A stretch of DNA of 64,000 bases from Sphaerimonospora thailandensis (lineage in GTDB: Bacteria > Actinomycetota > Actinomycetes > Streptosporangiales > Streptosporangiaceae), in NCBI RefSeq assembly GCF_016863115.1, contig NZ_BOOG01000030.1, forward strand, positions 1 to 64,000, written 5' to 3'. The translations under genes and the position numbers were made by a program. A model generated the notes under the pieces. The model saw only the letters and a list, made by a program, of their open reading frames with translations. It did no database searches and had not been told where the DNA came from. The first letter of the stretch is position 1; the number at the start of each line of letters is the position of its first letter. Of this stretch, positions 33,702-42,093 are shown in pieces.

Positions 33702-35840
33702 ATGAGTGTGCCCGACAGCCTCATCTCGCCCCTCGCGCAGCGCTTGCGCGATCTGATCACCGGCTCCGCGAACGACCCCTCGTACTGGCCCGACGCCTCG
33801 CAACTGAGCGTCGGTCTGGTCGGGCTGGGCGGCGGGCCGATCCGGGTCGGCGACGGCAGCCCGCTATCGGCCCAGTACGCGATCGACGAGCAGGCCAGGC
33901 GTCGACTGGTCGCGCCGGCCCGTGAGCTGGTCGGATTCCTGCTGCGGGGCGAGAGACTCTACGAATCATTCTCCGTGTTGTTGGTGGCGGCGGGGCTGGC
34001 GGGCATGGACACCGAAGTGCGCGCCCGGCTCGCCGAGCAGTACGGGCCGATCGCGGTCGCCGAGATGGACGTGCTGCTCGGCTGGGACGTGGAGCTGCGG
34101 GCGCTGTTCGCCGAGGCGGTGCGGCACCGGCCGGACTACGTCGCCCCACTGCCTTCCGGCGTGCCCGAATGGCTCAATGGCCTGCCCGGCTACCTGGATT
34201 TCGCCCGGGCGGCTCTGGAGACGGCCGAGGCCCGCGTGGCGGCGATCCACGCAGGCGAGATCCCGTACAAAGCAGAGAAGGCGTTCGAAGCCGGAGAGAA
34301 GGCGACCCTCGGCCGGGCCGTACGGCTCGCGCTCCTGCGGGACGAGCCCTGGCTGCCCGAGTTGCTGGACTCGCTGGTGCGCGGGATCGCGGTGGCGCCC
34401 ACCCAGGCCAAGACCCTGCCCTCCCAGGCACTGCTGTTCGAGATCGCCCGAGCGGCGGAGGAGTATCCGACTCCCGAGGTGATCTCCGCGCTGCGCGCCG
34501 CCCGCCGGGCCGTCCGGCACGCCGCGGTGCCCAAGCAACTGGATCGCATGTTCAAGCGCATCGAGCCCGCCCTGGCCGACCGGCTGGAGGTGGCGTTCCG
34601 GCTGCCCGACGGGCGGGTACGGCAGGCCGTCGGCGAGCACACGGCGGTGATCTCGACGGACGGCGGGGTCGAGCTGTCGTGGTGGCACGGGGACAGGAAG
34701 CTGAAGGGGGTCCCGGCTGCGGTCAGGCGTGAGCATCCCGAGGAGGTCAAGCGGCTGCGCGAGCTGGCCAAGCAGGCCCAGCAGCGGCAGACCACCCTGA
34801 GCAGGGCGCTGGAGGCCGGATATACCAGCGAGACGGCTCCGCCGTACCGGCAGTTGGAGGGGCACCCGGTCACGGATCGGCTGATCTGGGAGTTCGAGGT
34901 CTCGCCCGGCGTGTGGCGCGCCGAGCTGGGGCTGACCCTGCCGGACGTGCCGGTGCGGCTGTGGCATCCGGCCCGCGCGTCGGTGGAGGAGGTGCGCGCC
35001 TGGCGGGAGGTGGTGCAGGACAAGGAACTGCGCCAGCCGTTCAAGCAGGCCTTCCGCGAGGTGTACCTGCTCACCCCCGCCGAGGAGGAGACCGGCGACC
35101 ACTCCAACCGGTTCGTCGACCACGTGGTGGACTATCGCAGGCTCCGTGCGCTGTTCAAAGACCGGGGCTGGCAGTCCAACTTCATGGGCCCGTGGGACGG
35201 CGGCTACGACAACGGGGACGCCCGGCGGGTGCTGGCGGGCGGACAGTGGCGGGCGACCCTGGACCACCATCTGTACGACTACGAGGACGGCTACGCGGAG
35301 ACCGGCCAGGTCCACTTCGACCGGCTGACCGAGGGAAGTTGGCACCGGGCCACGCTGACGGAGGTGCCGGCGCTGGTGTTCAGCGAGGCCATGCGGGACA
35401 TCGACCTGTTCGTGGCCGTCTCCTCGATCACGGCCGATCCCCGGTGGGCCGACCAGGGGCCAGACCGGCTGCGGGACTACTGGCAGACCGGCTCGTTCGC
35501 GGCGCTGCCGCCCTCCGCCGAGGTGCGCAGGGACGCGCTGTCCCGGTTGATCGGGCGTACGGCCATCGCCGACCGGTGCACCATAACCGACCGTTTCCTG
35601 GTGGTCCGGGGGGATATCCGCACCTACAAGATCCACCTGGGCTCGGCGAACATCCTGATGGAACCCAACGACGCCTACCTGTGCATCGTCTCCGCACGCG
35701 ACCCCCACGCCGGGCTGTTCCTTCCGTTCGAGGAGGACGGCCGGTTGGCGCTCATCCTCAGCAAGGCATTCCTGCTGGCGAACGACACCGCCATCACCGA
35801 CCCCTCCATCACCCGCCAGCTCCAGCCTGACGTCGGATAA
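33702..35840 (+). CDS. DUF4132 (MolR/YehI-like) protein
   Basis: 712 residues. The N-terminal two thirds is helical repeat-like. The C-terminal third carries the DUF4132 hallmarks: LRQPFKQAFREVYLLTPAEE, SNRFVDHVVDYRRLRALFKD, FSEAMRDIDLFVAVSSITAD, and the closing DUF7737-type segment VVRGDIRTYKIHLGSANILM with EPNDAYLCIV. E. coli MolR/YehI relatives are about 1200 residues, so this is a short form. Many actinobacterial DUF4132 genes sit with MoxR ATPase, VWA and DUF5682 genes. None is present here, only the 134-residue partner. Molecular function is unknown. Confidence 0.82.
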   Translation: MSVPDSLISPLAQRLRDLITGSANDPSYWPDASQLSVGLVGLGGGPIRVGDGSPLSAQYAIDEQARRRLVAPARELVGFLLRGERLYESFSVLLVAAGLAGMDTEVRARLAEQYGPIAVAEMDVLLGWDVELRALFAEAVRHRPDYVAPLPSGVPEWLNGLPGYLDFARAALETAEARVAAIHAGEIPYKAEKAFEAGEKATLGRAVRLALLRDEPWLPELLDSLVRGIAVAPTQAKTLPSQALLFEIARAAEEYPTPEVISALRAARRAVRHAAVPKQLDRMFKRIEPALADRLEVAFRLPDGRVRQAVGEHTAVISTDGGVELSWWHGDRKLKGVPAAVRREHPEEVKRLRELAKQAQQRQTTLSRALEAGYTSETAPPYRQLEGHPVTDRLIWEFEVSPGVWRAELGLTLPDVPVRLWHPARASVEEVRAWREVVQDKELRQPFKQAFREVYLLTPAEEETGDHSNRFVDHVVDYRRLRALFKDRGWQSNFMGPWDGGYDNGDARRVLAGGQWRATLDHHLYDYEDGYAETGQVHFDRLTEGSWHRATLTEVPALVFSEAMRDIDLFVAVSSITADPRWADQGPDRLRDYWQTGSFAALPPSAEVRRDALSRLIGRTAIADRCTITDRFLVVRGDIRTYKIHLGSANILMEPNDAYLCIVSARDPHAGLFLPFEEDGRLALILSKAFLLANDTAITDPSITRQLQPDVG

Positions 35841-35849
35841 GTGCTCGCC

Positions 35850-35886
35850 CCCTCGGGGACGGCGGTGAGGGCACCGTCCCCGAGGG
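35850..35886 (+). terminator. strong hairpin after the DUF4132 gene
   Basis: CCCTCGGGGACGG and CCGTCCCCGAGGG form a perfect 13-bp stem with an 11-base loop, starting 10 bases after the stop. There is no T-run, as is usual for actinobacterial terminators. Confidence 0.75.
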
Positions 35887-35975
35887 AAGGTCGGTTGAGC
35901 GGACGAGCCGTGCCCCGCTGTGTATGCGGTTCCGGGACCTTGACGCCGTATCGAGGGCCACAAGATGATCAACGT

Positions 35976-37142
35976 ATGTTGTCACGCACGCGCGTCACCA
36001 CAGCAGGCCTACTCGTGCTCGCATCGGTAGGCGCCTGCGGCGACGGCGGGGATCACGCCGCCGAGCGGGTCTCGCTCAGCCGGGCGACCTCTACGGCTGT
36101 CGCGACGTCCTCACCGACAGCGTCTCCATCTCTGCCCGCCACAGTCGGGCAGCCGACGGACTCCTCAGCCGTCCCCTCGCCGCTGCCCGTGGCGACGTCC
36201 TTGGCATTGCCCATGGCGACCTCTTCGCCCCTGCCGGTGGTCGGTCCGCCCCGATTCTTCGTCACCGCGAGGGTCCCACTCGCGCGCTTTCCGACTAGAT
36301 CCAAGACGGCGATCTTCACTCCGGTACGGCCCGCCGTACACGACGCCACCACCGGAGCGTTCCTGGCCGCCATCCCGCTGCCGCCGGGAGTGCGCTCCTC
36401 CTGGCACCTTCTGGCCGCGGCACCCGACAACCGCACCTTTGTCCTCTCCGGATGGACCGGGCCGAACTCTCCCATCCGGTTCTTCCGCGTCAACCTCGCC
36501 GAGGACGGGTCGCCGAGCGGTCCGGCACTCGTCCCCGGACTGGAGAGCGACGCGGTGGGCCCTGGATACGCTCTTGCCCTGAGTCCGGACGCCACCAGAC
36601 TCGCCTACGCCACCCCGACCATGGGTGGAGAGAAGATCTCCATCGTCGATCTCACCACCGGACAGCGCCGCGACTGGAGCACGCAAGCGTCATCCATGGT
36701 GAGCGATCTGGCCTGGTCTCCGGACGGCCAACAGATCGCACTGGTGGTCCAGGGTCGGGGCATCGGCGTACTCGACCTCCGCCGACGGGGATTCGATCTG
36801 CTGGCCGACACCCGCCTCGTCAAACCGAGCAGCGGCCTGCCACCCCTGGGGTCGGTGGCCTACACCCCCGACGGCAGTGCCCTGATCTACTCGGCCGGTC
36901 ATGCCATACTGCGCATCCCGGTCGCCGGTGGGGAGGAACCGCGGGTTCTCGCCCAGGTGACGTTGCCGCCTGACGCGTCGCTGAGCCTCCGGTTCACCCT
37001 GGATGGAACCGGCCGGTACCTGCTCTACGTACACCGATGGCGAAGCTTCCGAGTAGATCTCGTCGATGGTTCGACCACGTCGGTGCCGATCGAGGCCGGT
37101 GAGCACTCGCGCGAGGGTGACTCTCCGAACGCCGCCTGGTGA
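35976..37142 (+). CDS. lipoprotein with beta-propeller (TolB/PD40-like) repeats
   Basis: 388 residues from the ATG at 35976. The signal peptide ends in lipobox VGAC (residue about 21). A Ser/Thr/Pro-rich stretch of about 60 residues follows, then beta-propeller blades: LLAAAPDNRTFVLSGWTG, YALALSPDATRLAYATPTMG, DLAWSPDGQQIALVVQGRG, VAYTPDGSALIYSAGH, LRFTLDGTGRYLLYVHRW. The (S/T)PDG-x-L/I-x-Y/V pattern is that of TolB-type WD40-like repeats. It is an outer-face protein of unknown ligand, with base composition somewhat less GC-rich than its neighbours. Confidence 0.8.
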   Translation: MLSRTRVTTAGLLVLASVGACGDGGDHAAERVSLSRATSTAVATSSPTASPSLPATVGQPTDSSAVPSPLPVATSLALPMATSSPLPVVGPPRFFVTARVPLARFPTRSKTAIFTPVRPAVHDATTGAFLAAIPLPPGVRSSWHLLAAAPDNRTFVLSGWTGPNSPIRFFRVNLAEDGSPSGPALVPGLESDAVGPGYALALSPDATRLAYATPTMGGEKISIVDLTTGQRRDWSTQASSMVSDLAWSPDGQQIALVVQGRGIGVLDLRRRGFDLLADTRLVKPSSGLPPLGSVAYTPDGSALIYSAGHAILRIPVAGGEEPRVLAQVTLPPDASLSLRFTLDGTGRYLLYVHRWRSFRVDLVDGSTTSVPIEAGEHSREGDSPNAAW

Positions 37143-37254
37143 AAAGCATCACGGCGAGCGCAGGCGCGACCTCTCGAGATGCGTCCACGGACGTCTCCGC
37201 AGCATGGATTCTCACGTCACTGCCGTCCGCGAGGATGCAGCCTACGATTGGGAC

Positions 37255-37476
37255 ATGAGCGAAGCCTCACGCGAGATCCCGTTGGAGGAGAAGCGCTTGG
37301 CCGCGGTCGTTCCGGCCGATCAGCCTGACTTGGTCGTCCGTCTTCGCGAGACCATTGAAGTGCTCTCCAACAGCGACGCCGTCCAGGCCGTCGTCGAGTC
37401 CCGTGCTTCCATCGCCCGTGGAGAAGGTCTCCGCAGCAAGGACGCCATTCGGGGTCTGCTCGACGGTCGGCAGTAA
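37255..37476 (+). CDS. antitoxin-like small protein (prevent-host-death/YefM-like C-terminal pattern)
   Basis: 73 residues from the ATG at 37255; an ATG at 37204 would add 17. The sequence DLVVRLRETIEVLSNSDAVQ then AVVESRASIARGEGLRSKDA resembles the C-terminal half of Phd/YefM-type antitoxins (ETxxxLSDxxxxxxxxxSxxxIAxGE). A RelE/ParE toxin gene would be expected immediately downstream. Instead there is only a 56-residue unrelated frame overlapping the stop. It may be an orphan or degenerate antitoxin. Confidence 0.6.
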   Translation: MSEASREIPLEEKRLAAVVPADQPDLVVRLRETIEVLSNSDAVQAVVESRASIARGEGLRSKDAIRGLLDGRQ

Positions 37477-37646
37477 TGTCCTCTAGCGTGTCGGGCTCCG
37501 AGGTGTCGCCGGCCACCGAAGATCTGGGGACCCTGTGTCCCCCGGCCGAATTCTGTGTCGACCAGCCGGAGCGCATCACCGTTCGCGAGAACCGGGCCGT
37601 CGTCGTTTTGGCCCCGGTGGGACGAGGGCGGGGGGTGCGGGGTTAG
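37476..37646 (+). CDS. possible small protein overlapping the antitoxin stop
   Basis: A 56-codon frame begins with an ATG overlapping the antitoxin TAA (TAATG), the arrangement expected for a coupled toxin. The product (MSSSVSGSEVSPATEDLGTL ... RITVRENRAVVVLAP) has no similarity to RelE/ParE or other toxins that I can see. It may be a degenerate toxin start, a new small toxin, or not a gene. Confidence 0.25.
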   Translation: MSSSVSGSEVSPATEDLGTLCPPAEFCVDQPERITVRENRAVVVLAPVGRGRGVRG

Positions 37647-37679
37647 AGCACGCTCGGGCCTTGACGGCCCTCCCGCGCG

Positions 37680-37709
37680 GGCCTTCACCCCCAGCCTGAA
37701 GTGAAGGCC
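37680..37709 (+). terminator. hairpin before mug
   Basis: GGCCTTCAC and GTGAAGGCC give a perfect 9-bp stem with a 12-base loop, after the antitoxin region and about 30 bases before mug. It is a probable terminator. Confidence 0.45.
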
Positions 37710-37742
37710 GGAGCACTGGCCCGCAGCCCGTAGCATCGCGCC

Positions 37743-38291
37743 ATGCGCCCGACGAAGGCCGACGTGGAGGCGGCCAGGAACGCGACGATCGACGACGTGA
37801 TCGGTCCCGGCCTGGACGTGCTCTTCTGCGGGATCAATCCCGGTCTCTCCTCCGCCGTCACCGGTCACCACTTCGCCCGGCCGGGCAACCGGTTCTGGCC
37901 GGCGCTGCACCTGTCCGGTCTCGTTCCGCGCCGGCTCGCGCCGTACGAGCAGCATCTGCTGCCGTCGTACGGCCTCGGCATCACCAACCTCGTCGCACGG
38001 GCGACCGCACGGGCCGACGAACTGTCGCCCGAGGAGTTCCGGGCGGGCGCCGCGCGGATGAGAGATCTCGTGAACGAGATCGGGCCGCGTACAGTGGCCT
38101 TCGCCGGAGTGACCGCCTATCGCCTCGCCTTCGGCCGTCCCCGGGCCGCGATCGGCCTGCAGGAGGAGATGATCGGCGGCGTCGCCGTCCACGTCCTGCC
38201 CAACCCGAGCGGGCTCAACGCCCACTGGACGCTGCCGGCCATCGCCGAGGAGATGGCCAGGCTGCGCCCGGGACCGGCCGAGCCCGCGTGA
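37743..38291 (+). CDS. mug: G/U mismatch-specific DNA glycosylase
   Basis: 182 residues, MUG-type uracil-DNA glycosylase. Motif 1 is FCGINPGLSSAVTGHHF (Asn as active-site residue) and motif 2 NPSGLNAHW; both are intact. It removes uracil or ethenocytosine opposite G in double-stranded DNA. The start is the first ATG, and the family alignment supports it. Stand-alone gene between the antitoxin region and rnhA. Confidence 0.93.
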   Translation: MRPTKADVEAARNATIDDVIGPGLDVLFCGINPGLSSAVTGHHFARPGNRFWPALHLSGLVPRRLAPYEQHLLPSYGLGITNLVARATARADELSPEEFRAGAARMRDLVNEIGPRTVAFAGVTAYRLAFGRPRAAIGLQEEMIGGVAVHVLPNPSGLNAHWTLPAIAEEMARLRPGPAEPA

Positions 38292-38422
38292 CGTTACGTT
38301 CATCGCCTCCGCGCGGGTCGGCCCGAAGGTCAGCTCCATCGGCCCCGCCGAAGGCGTTCCTTCCTCGCGTGGATCAGAGCACGGCTGAGCTGATTCACCT
38401 GGCGCGGCGATAGTGTGGGCCG

Positions 38423-38893
38423 GTGGCCAGTGATCGGGTGGTGGACGTGTACACCGATGGCGCCTGCCGTGGCAATCCCGGGCCCGGGGGCTGGGGCGCG
38501 ATCCTCCGGTACGGCAAACATGAGCGGGAGCTCCGCGGTGGCGAGGCCGCCACGACGAACAACCGGATGGAGCTCATGGCCGCGATCATGGCGTTGGAGA
38601 CGCTGACCAGGCCATGCGTGGTCCGGTTGCACACCGACAGTCAGTACGTGCGCAACGGCATCACCAGTTGGCTCGCCAAGTGGAAGCGCAACGGGTGGCT
38701 GACGGCGGGCAGGGAACCGGTCAAGAACGCCGACCTGTGGCAACGCCTGGAGTCGGCGGCTCAGCGGCATCAGGTCGAATGGCTCTGGGTCCGCGGGCAC
38801 AGCGGGCACCCGGAGAACGAACGCGCCGACTCCCTCGCCCGGCTCGGCTGCGAGGAAGCGGCGCATTCGGGAAGCGGAGCGCACCGGCCGTAG
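38423..38893 (+). CDS. rnhA: ribonuclease HI
   Basis: 156 residues from a GTG. All catalytic acids are present: Asp in [12 protein letters not shown], Glu in NNRMELMAA, Asp in [12 protein letters not shown], Asp in [12 protein letters not shown], plus the flexible-loop His in [10 protein letters not shown]. It degrades RNA in RNA-DNA hybrids. Length is normal. No operon partners. Confidence 0.96.
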   Translation: MASDRVVDVYTDGACRGNPGPGGWGAILRYGKHERELRGGEAATTNNRMELMAAIMALETLTRPCVVRLHTDSQYVRNGITSWLAKWKRNGWLTAGREPVKNADLWQRLESAAQRHQVEWLWVRGHSGHPENERADSLARLGCEEAAHSGSGAHRP

Positions 38894-38993
38894 GGACCAC
38901 CGGCGGGCGAGTCGTGATCGCCCCATGCCGACGGCCCGGACCCGGTGTCGAAAGAGAGAACGTTGCGTTTCTCAAGGTTGGATCTTACTCTTC

Positions 38994-39016
38994 TTAGAGA
39001 ACACCTGGTTCTCTAA
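38994..39016. promoter_or_regulatory. 23-bp palindromic operator upstream of the rifampin-phosphotransferase-like gene
   Basis: TTAGAGAAC and GTTCTCTAA are perfect 9-bp arms around ACCTG. It follows a plausible promoter (TTGCGT near 38963, TACTCT 17 bases later) and overlaps the expected transcription start. A second, weaker copy (GAGAACG ... CGTTTCTC) lies at about 38955-38973. Since a TetR gene closes the operon, this is probably its operator, giving autorepression and substrate induction. Binding is inferred. Confidence 0.65.
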
Positions 39017-39059
39017 TGGCCTCCACGAGGCAGGTGCCCGCGCACGTCGAGGAGGGACC

Positions 39060-41483
39060 GTGAAACTGGTCGCACCCCTGTCCGCCTTCGGCCGCGAGGA
39101 CCTGCCTTCGGCCGGAGGGAAGGGCGCCAACCTGGGAGAGCTGGTAAGAAACGGCTTCCCGGTGCCCGACGGCTTCGTCATCACGACCCTGTCGTACGAA
39201 CTGGTCGCGGCCGGCCAGGTGACGCGCGCCCACTTCGAGCGGGTCGAGTGGCCCGGCGAACTGCGCGATGCCGTCGTGGACGCGTACGCGCGGCTCGGCG
39301 GCGGCCCGGTCGCGGTGCGATCGAGCGCGACCGCCGAGGACCTGCCGGGCGCCGCGTTCGCCGGGCAGCAGGACACCTTCCTCAACGTGGTCGGCGAGGA
39401 GGCGCTGCTCCACGCGGTGCGCCGCTGCTGGGCCTCACTGTGGGGCGAGCGCGCGGTCGCCTACCGTGCGCGGCTCGGCCTCGACCCCGCCGAGGTGCGC
39501 ATCGCCGTGGTCGTCCAGCGCATGGTGGATCCGGACATGGCGGGCGTCATGTTCACCGCGAACCCGGTCACGGGCGCGCGCGACGAGTTCGTCGTCGACG
39601 CCGGCAGCGGGCTCGGTGAGGCGGTCGTCTCCGGGCTGGTCACCCCCGACCACTACGTGCTCGACGGGTCGGGTGCGGTCGTCCGGTTCACGCCGGGCCG
39701 CCGTGAGGTGGTCGTGCGCGCGGTGGCGGGCGGCGGCGTCGTCCACGAGACCGCCGCGGGCTCCCCCGCCGAACCGCTCCGCGCCGAACCGATGTCCGCC
39801 GCGGTGCTGCGAGAACTGGTCGAGTTGGGTCGCCGGGCCGCCCGGCACTTCGGCCGCCCCCAGGACATGGAGTGGGCGTACGCGGGCGGACGGGTGCACG
39901 TCCTGCAGGCCCGTCCCATGACCGCGCTGCCGCCGCCCCCGCTCGGGCGGCTCGGCCCGCTCCGACGCCGCCTCGGCGGCGTGCTCCTGGAGTACCTGCC
40001 CGAGCGCCCCTATCCGATCGACATGAGCACCTGGATCCCCTGCGGCCCGGCCGGTCTGATGGCCGAGGTGACGAATGAGTACGGCATCCGGCACGCGTTC
40101 GACGGCTTCCTCGAAGAGGAGGACGGCGTCGTCTACCGGCTCGTGCCGCCCTCCCCTCGCCCGAGCCTCCGCCTGCTCGCCACGCCGCTCCGCGCCGTCG
40201 TCAAGGCCAGGCGGTACGACCCGGCCCACTGGACAGACGACCCGCGCTACCGCGACCTCCTACGCGAATGCCGGAAGACTGCGGCGCTCGACCTCGGCAC
40301 GCTGCCCTGGACGGAGCTGATCCGCGTGCCCAGGCGGGCGCTCGATCTGGTACGGCCGGTGGCCGGCCTGCGCATCGACTACCTGCCCGGCAGCGGGCTG
40401 GCGATCCTGCGACTGCTCGTCGTCACCACGCTGCTGGGCCGCCGCGGCCTCTTCGGCGACCTGCTGGCCGGGGCCCGCACCCGCACCGGCGACGCCAACC
40501 ACGCACTGGAGGAGCTGGCCGGGGAGGCGCGGTGGACCGGAGCACTCGACGCCGACCCGCCGCACCCCGCCTTCGCCGCGAAACTGGCTCAGTTCCTCGC
40601 GGAGTACGGGCATCGCGAAACCTCAAGTCCCCTCCTCGTCACCCCGCCGACCTGGGTGGACGCGCCCGACACCGTGCTCGGGCTGATCCGCGTGCTCGCC
40701 GCCGAACCGCCAGAGCCGTACCAGTCATCCGAGCCGTACCAGTCGTCCGAGGCATCCGAGCCGCGGCCCGGCGTGGTGGACGCGCTCGACCGGTTGCTCG
40801 GCCATCCGCTGCTGCGCTCCCGCCCAGCGCGGTCCAGGGTGCGGCGCTGGGTGGAGGCCGCCCGGGCGGGCATCGCGTTCCGCGAGGACAGCCACTTCAC
40901 GTTCACCATGCCGCTGCCGGTCCTGCGCAGGTCGCTGCTGGAGATCGGAGGCAGGCTCACCGGCACCGGCGTGCTCGCCCGGCCCGAGGACGTCTTCCAC
41001 CTGCGCCTGGAGGAGCTGGAGCGGCTTCCGGGACCGGACGCGGGACCGTACGCCGAGGCGCTGCGAGACGCCGTACGGGCTCGGTCCGCCAAGCGCGAGG
41101 AGCTGTCGGGAGTACGCCTCATCGACCTCGGCCGGCTGTTCCCCTCCCGGGCGGCGGGCGACGCGCTGGTCGCCGGCACGCCCGCGAGCGGCGGCACCGC
41201 GACGGGCCGGGTGCGGGTGGTGCGCGAACCCGTGGAGTTCGGCCGGCTGAACCCCGGCGACGTGCTCGTCTGTCCCTATACGAATCCCTCGTGGACGCCG
41301 CTTTTCCAGCGCGCGGCCGCCGTGGTCGTGGACACCGGCGGCGCGGGCTCGCACGCGGCCATCGTGGCCAGAGAGTACGGCATTCCGGCCGTGATGGGCA
41401 CGGGCACCGGCACATCGACCCTGCACGACGGCCAGATGGTCGTGGTCAACGGTGACACCGGCACGGTCAACACCGCTATCTAG
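39060..41483 (+). CDS. PEP-synthase/rifampin-phosphotransferase-like protein
   Basis: 807 residues from a GTG at 39060 preceded by GGAGG. The N-terminal ATP-grasp domain (about 1-300) includes GGKGANLGELVRNGFPVPDG, VRSSATAEDLPGAAFAGQQD and MAGVMFTANPVTGA. A central region of about 400 residues follows, with a 15-bp-repeat linker (EPYQSSEPYQSS). The C-terminal swivelling His domain reads GSHAAIVAREYGIPAV (catalytic His near residue 763). This three-domain order, without a PEP/TIM-barrel domain, is that of rifampin phosphotransferases, which use ATP to phosphorylate a hydroxyl of rifamycin. The divergent central domain means the substrate may differ. A TetR gene is coupled downstream. Confidence 0.75.
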   Translation: MKLVAPLSAFGREDLPSAGGKGANLGELVRNGFPVPDGFVITTLSYELVAAGQVTRAHFERVEWPGELRDAVVDAYARLGGGPVAVRSSATAEDLPGAAFAGQQDTFLNVVGEEALLHAVRRCWASLWGERAVAYRARLGLDPAEVRIAVVVQRMVDPDMAGVMFTANPVTGARDEFVVDAGSGLGEAVVSGLVTPDHYVLDGSGAVVRFTPGRREVVVRAVAGGGVVHETAAGSPAEPLRAEPMSAAVLRELVELGRRAARHFGRPQDMEWAYAGGRVHVLQARPMTALPPPPLGRLGPLRRRLGGVLLEYLPERPYPIDMSTWIPCGPAGLMAEVTNEYGIRHAFDGFLEEEDGVVYRLVPPSPRPSLRLLATPLRAVVKARRYDPAHWTDDPRYRDLLRECRKTAALDLGTLPWTELIRVPRRALDLVRPVAGLRIDYLPGSGLAILRLLVVTTLLGRRGLFGDLLAGARTRTGDANHALEELAGEARWTGALDADPPHPAFAAKLAQFLAEYGHRETSSPLLVTPPTWVDAPDTVLGLIRVLAAEPPEPYQSSEPYQSSEASEPRPGVVDALDRLLGHPLLRSRPARSRVRRWVEAARAGIAFREDSHFTFTMPLPVLRRSLLEIGGRLTGTGVLARPEDVFHLRLEELERLPGPDAGPYAEALRDAVRARSAKREELSGVRLIDLGRLFPSRAAGDALVAGTPASGGTATGRVRVVREPVEFGRLNPGDVLVCPYTNPSWTPLFQRAAAVVVDTGGAGSHAAIVAREYGIPAVMGTGTGTSTLHDGQMVVVNGDTGTVNTAI

Positions 41484-41493
41484 GATGCGATTC

Positions 41494-42084
41494 ATGGCCA
41501 CCGATCATCGCAAGCTGCCCAGGCGCCGGGGCGAGGTGCTCAACGTCGCCATCTACGAGGCCACGCTGGAGGAGCTGGCCGAGATCGGCTACTCCGGCCT
41601 GACCATGGAACGCGTGGCCGAGCGGGCCAAGGCCAGCAAGGCGTCGCTCTACCGGCGCTGGCCCTCGCGGATCGAGCTGGTGATGGACGCCGTTTACCAC
41701 ACGCTGCCCGACCCCGCGTCCGCCCCGGACACCGGATCGCTGCGCGGGGACCTGCTCGCGCTGCTCGAACGCACGGCGCGGATGCTGTCCGGGCCCGCGG
41801 GAGAGGCGATGCGGGGCCTGCTCTGCGAGGCGCTGGGCGACGAGTCACGGGCCGCCACATTCCGCGCCCACTCCCAGGGCACGGGCAGGAAGATGGCCGG
41901 GGAGATCATCCGGCGTGCGGTCGAACGCGGCGAGGTGCGCCCTGAGGCCGTGACCCCGCGCCGCCTCGACGTGGGTCAGGCGCTGGTGCGCCAGCACTTC
42001 CTGTTCCACGGCCCGCCCATCCCCGAGATCCTGATCGTCGAGATCGTGGACGAGGTGCTGGTGCCGCTGTTCACGCGCGCCTGA
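41494..42084 (+). CDS. TetR family transcriptional regulator
   Basis: 196 residues from the ATG at 41494 (AGGA 8 bases upstream; an ATG at 41485 is possible). The N-terminal TetR helix-turn-helix reads LAEIGYSGLTMERVAERAKA then SKASLYRRWPSRIELV. The C-terminal half is a TetR_C_16/AcrR-like ligand domain. It lies 10 bases after the phosphotransferase-like gene, so it is in the same operon and probably represses it from the 38994-39016 palindrome. Confidence 0.92.
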   Translation: MATDHRKLPRRRGEVLNVAIYEATLEELAEIGYSGLTMERVAERAKASKASLYRRWPSRIELVMDAVYHTLPDPASAPDTGSLRGDLLALLERTARMLSGPAGEAMRGLLCEALGDESRAATFRAHSQGTGRKMAGEIIRRAVERGEVRPEAVTPRRLDVGQALVRQHFLFHGPPIPEILIVEIVDEVLVPLFTRA

Positions 42085-42093
42085 GCGGGTGCG

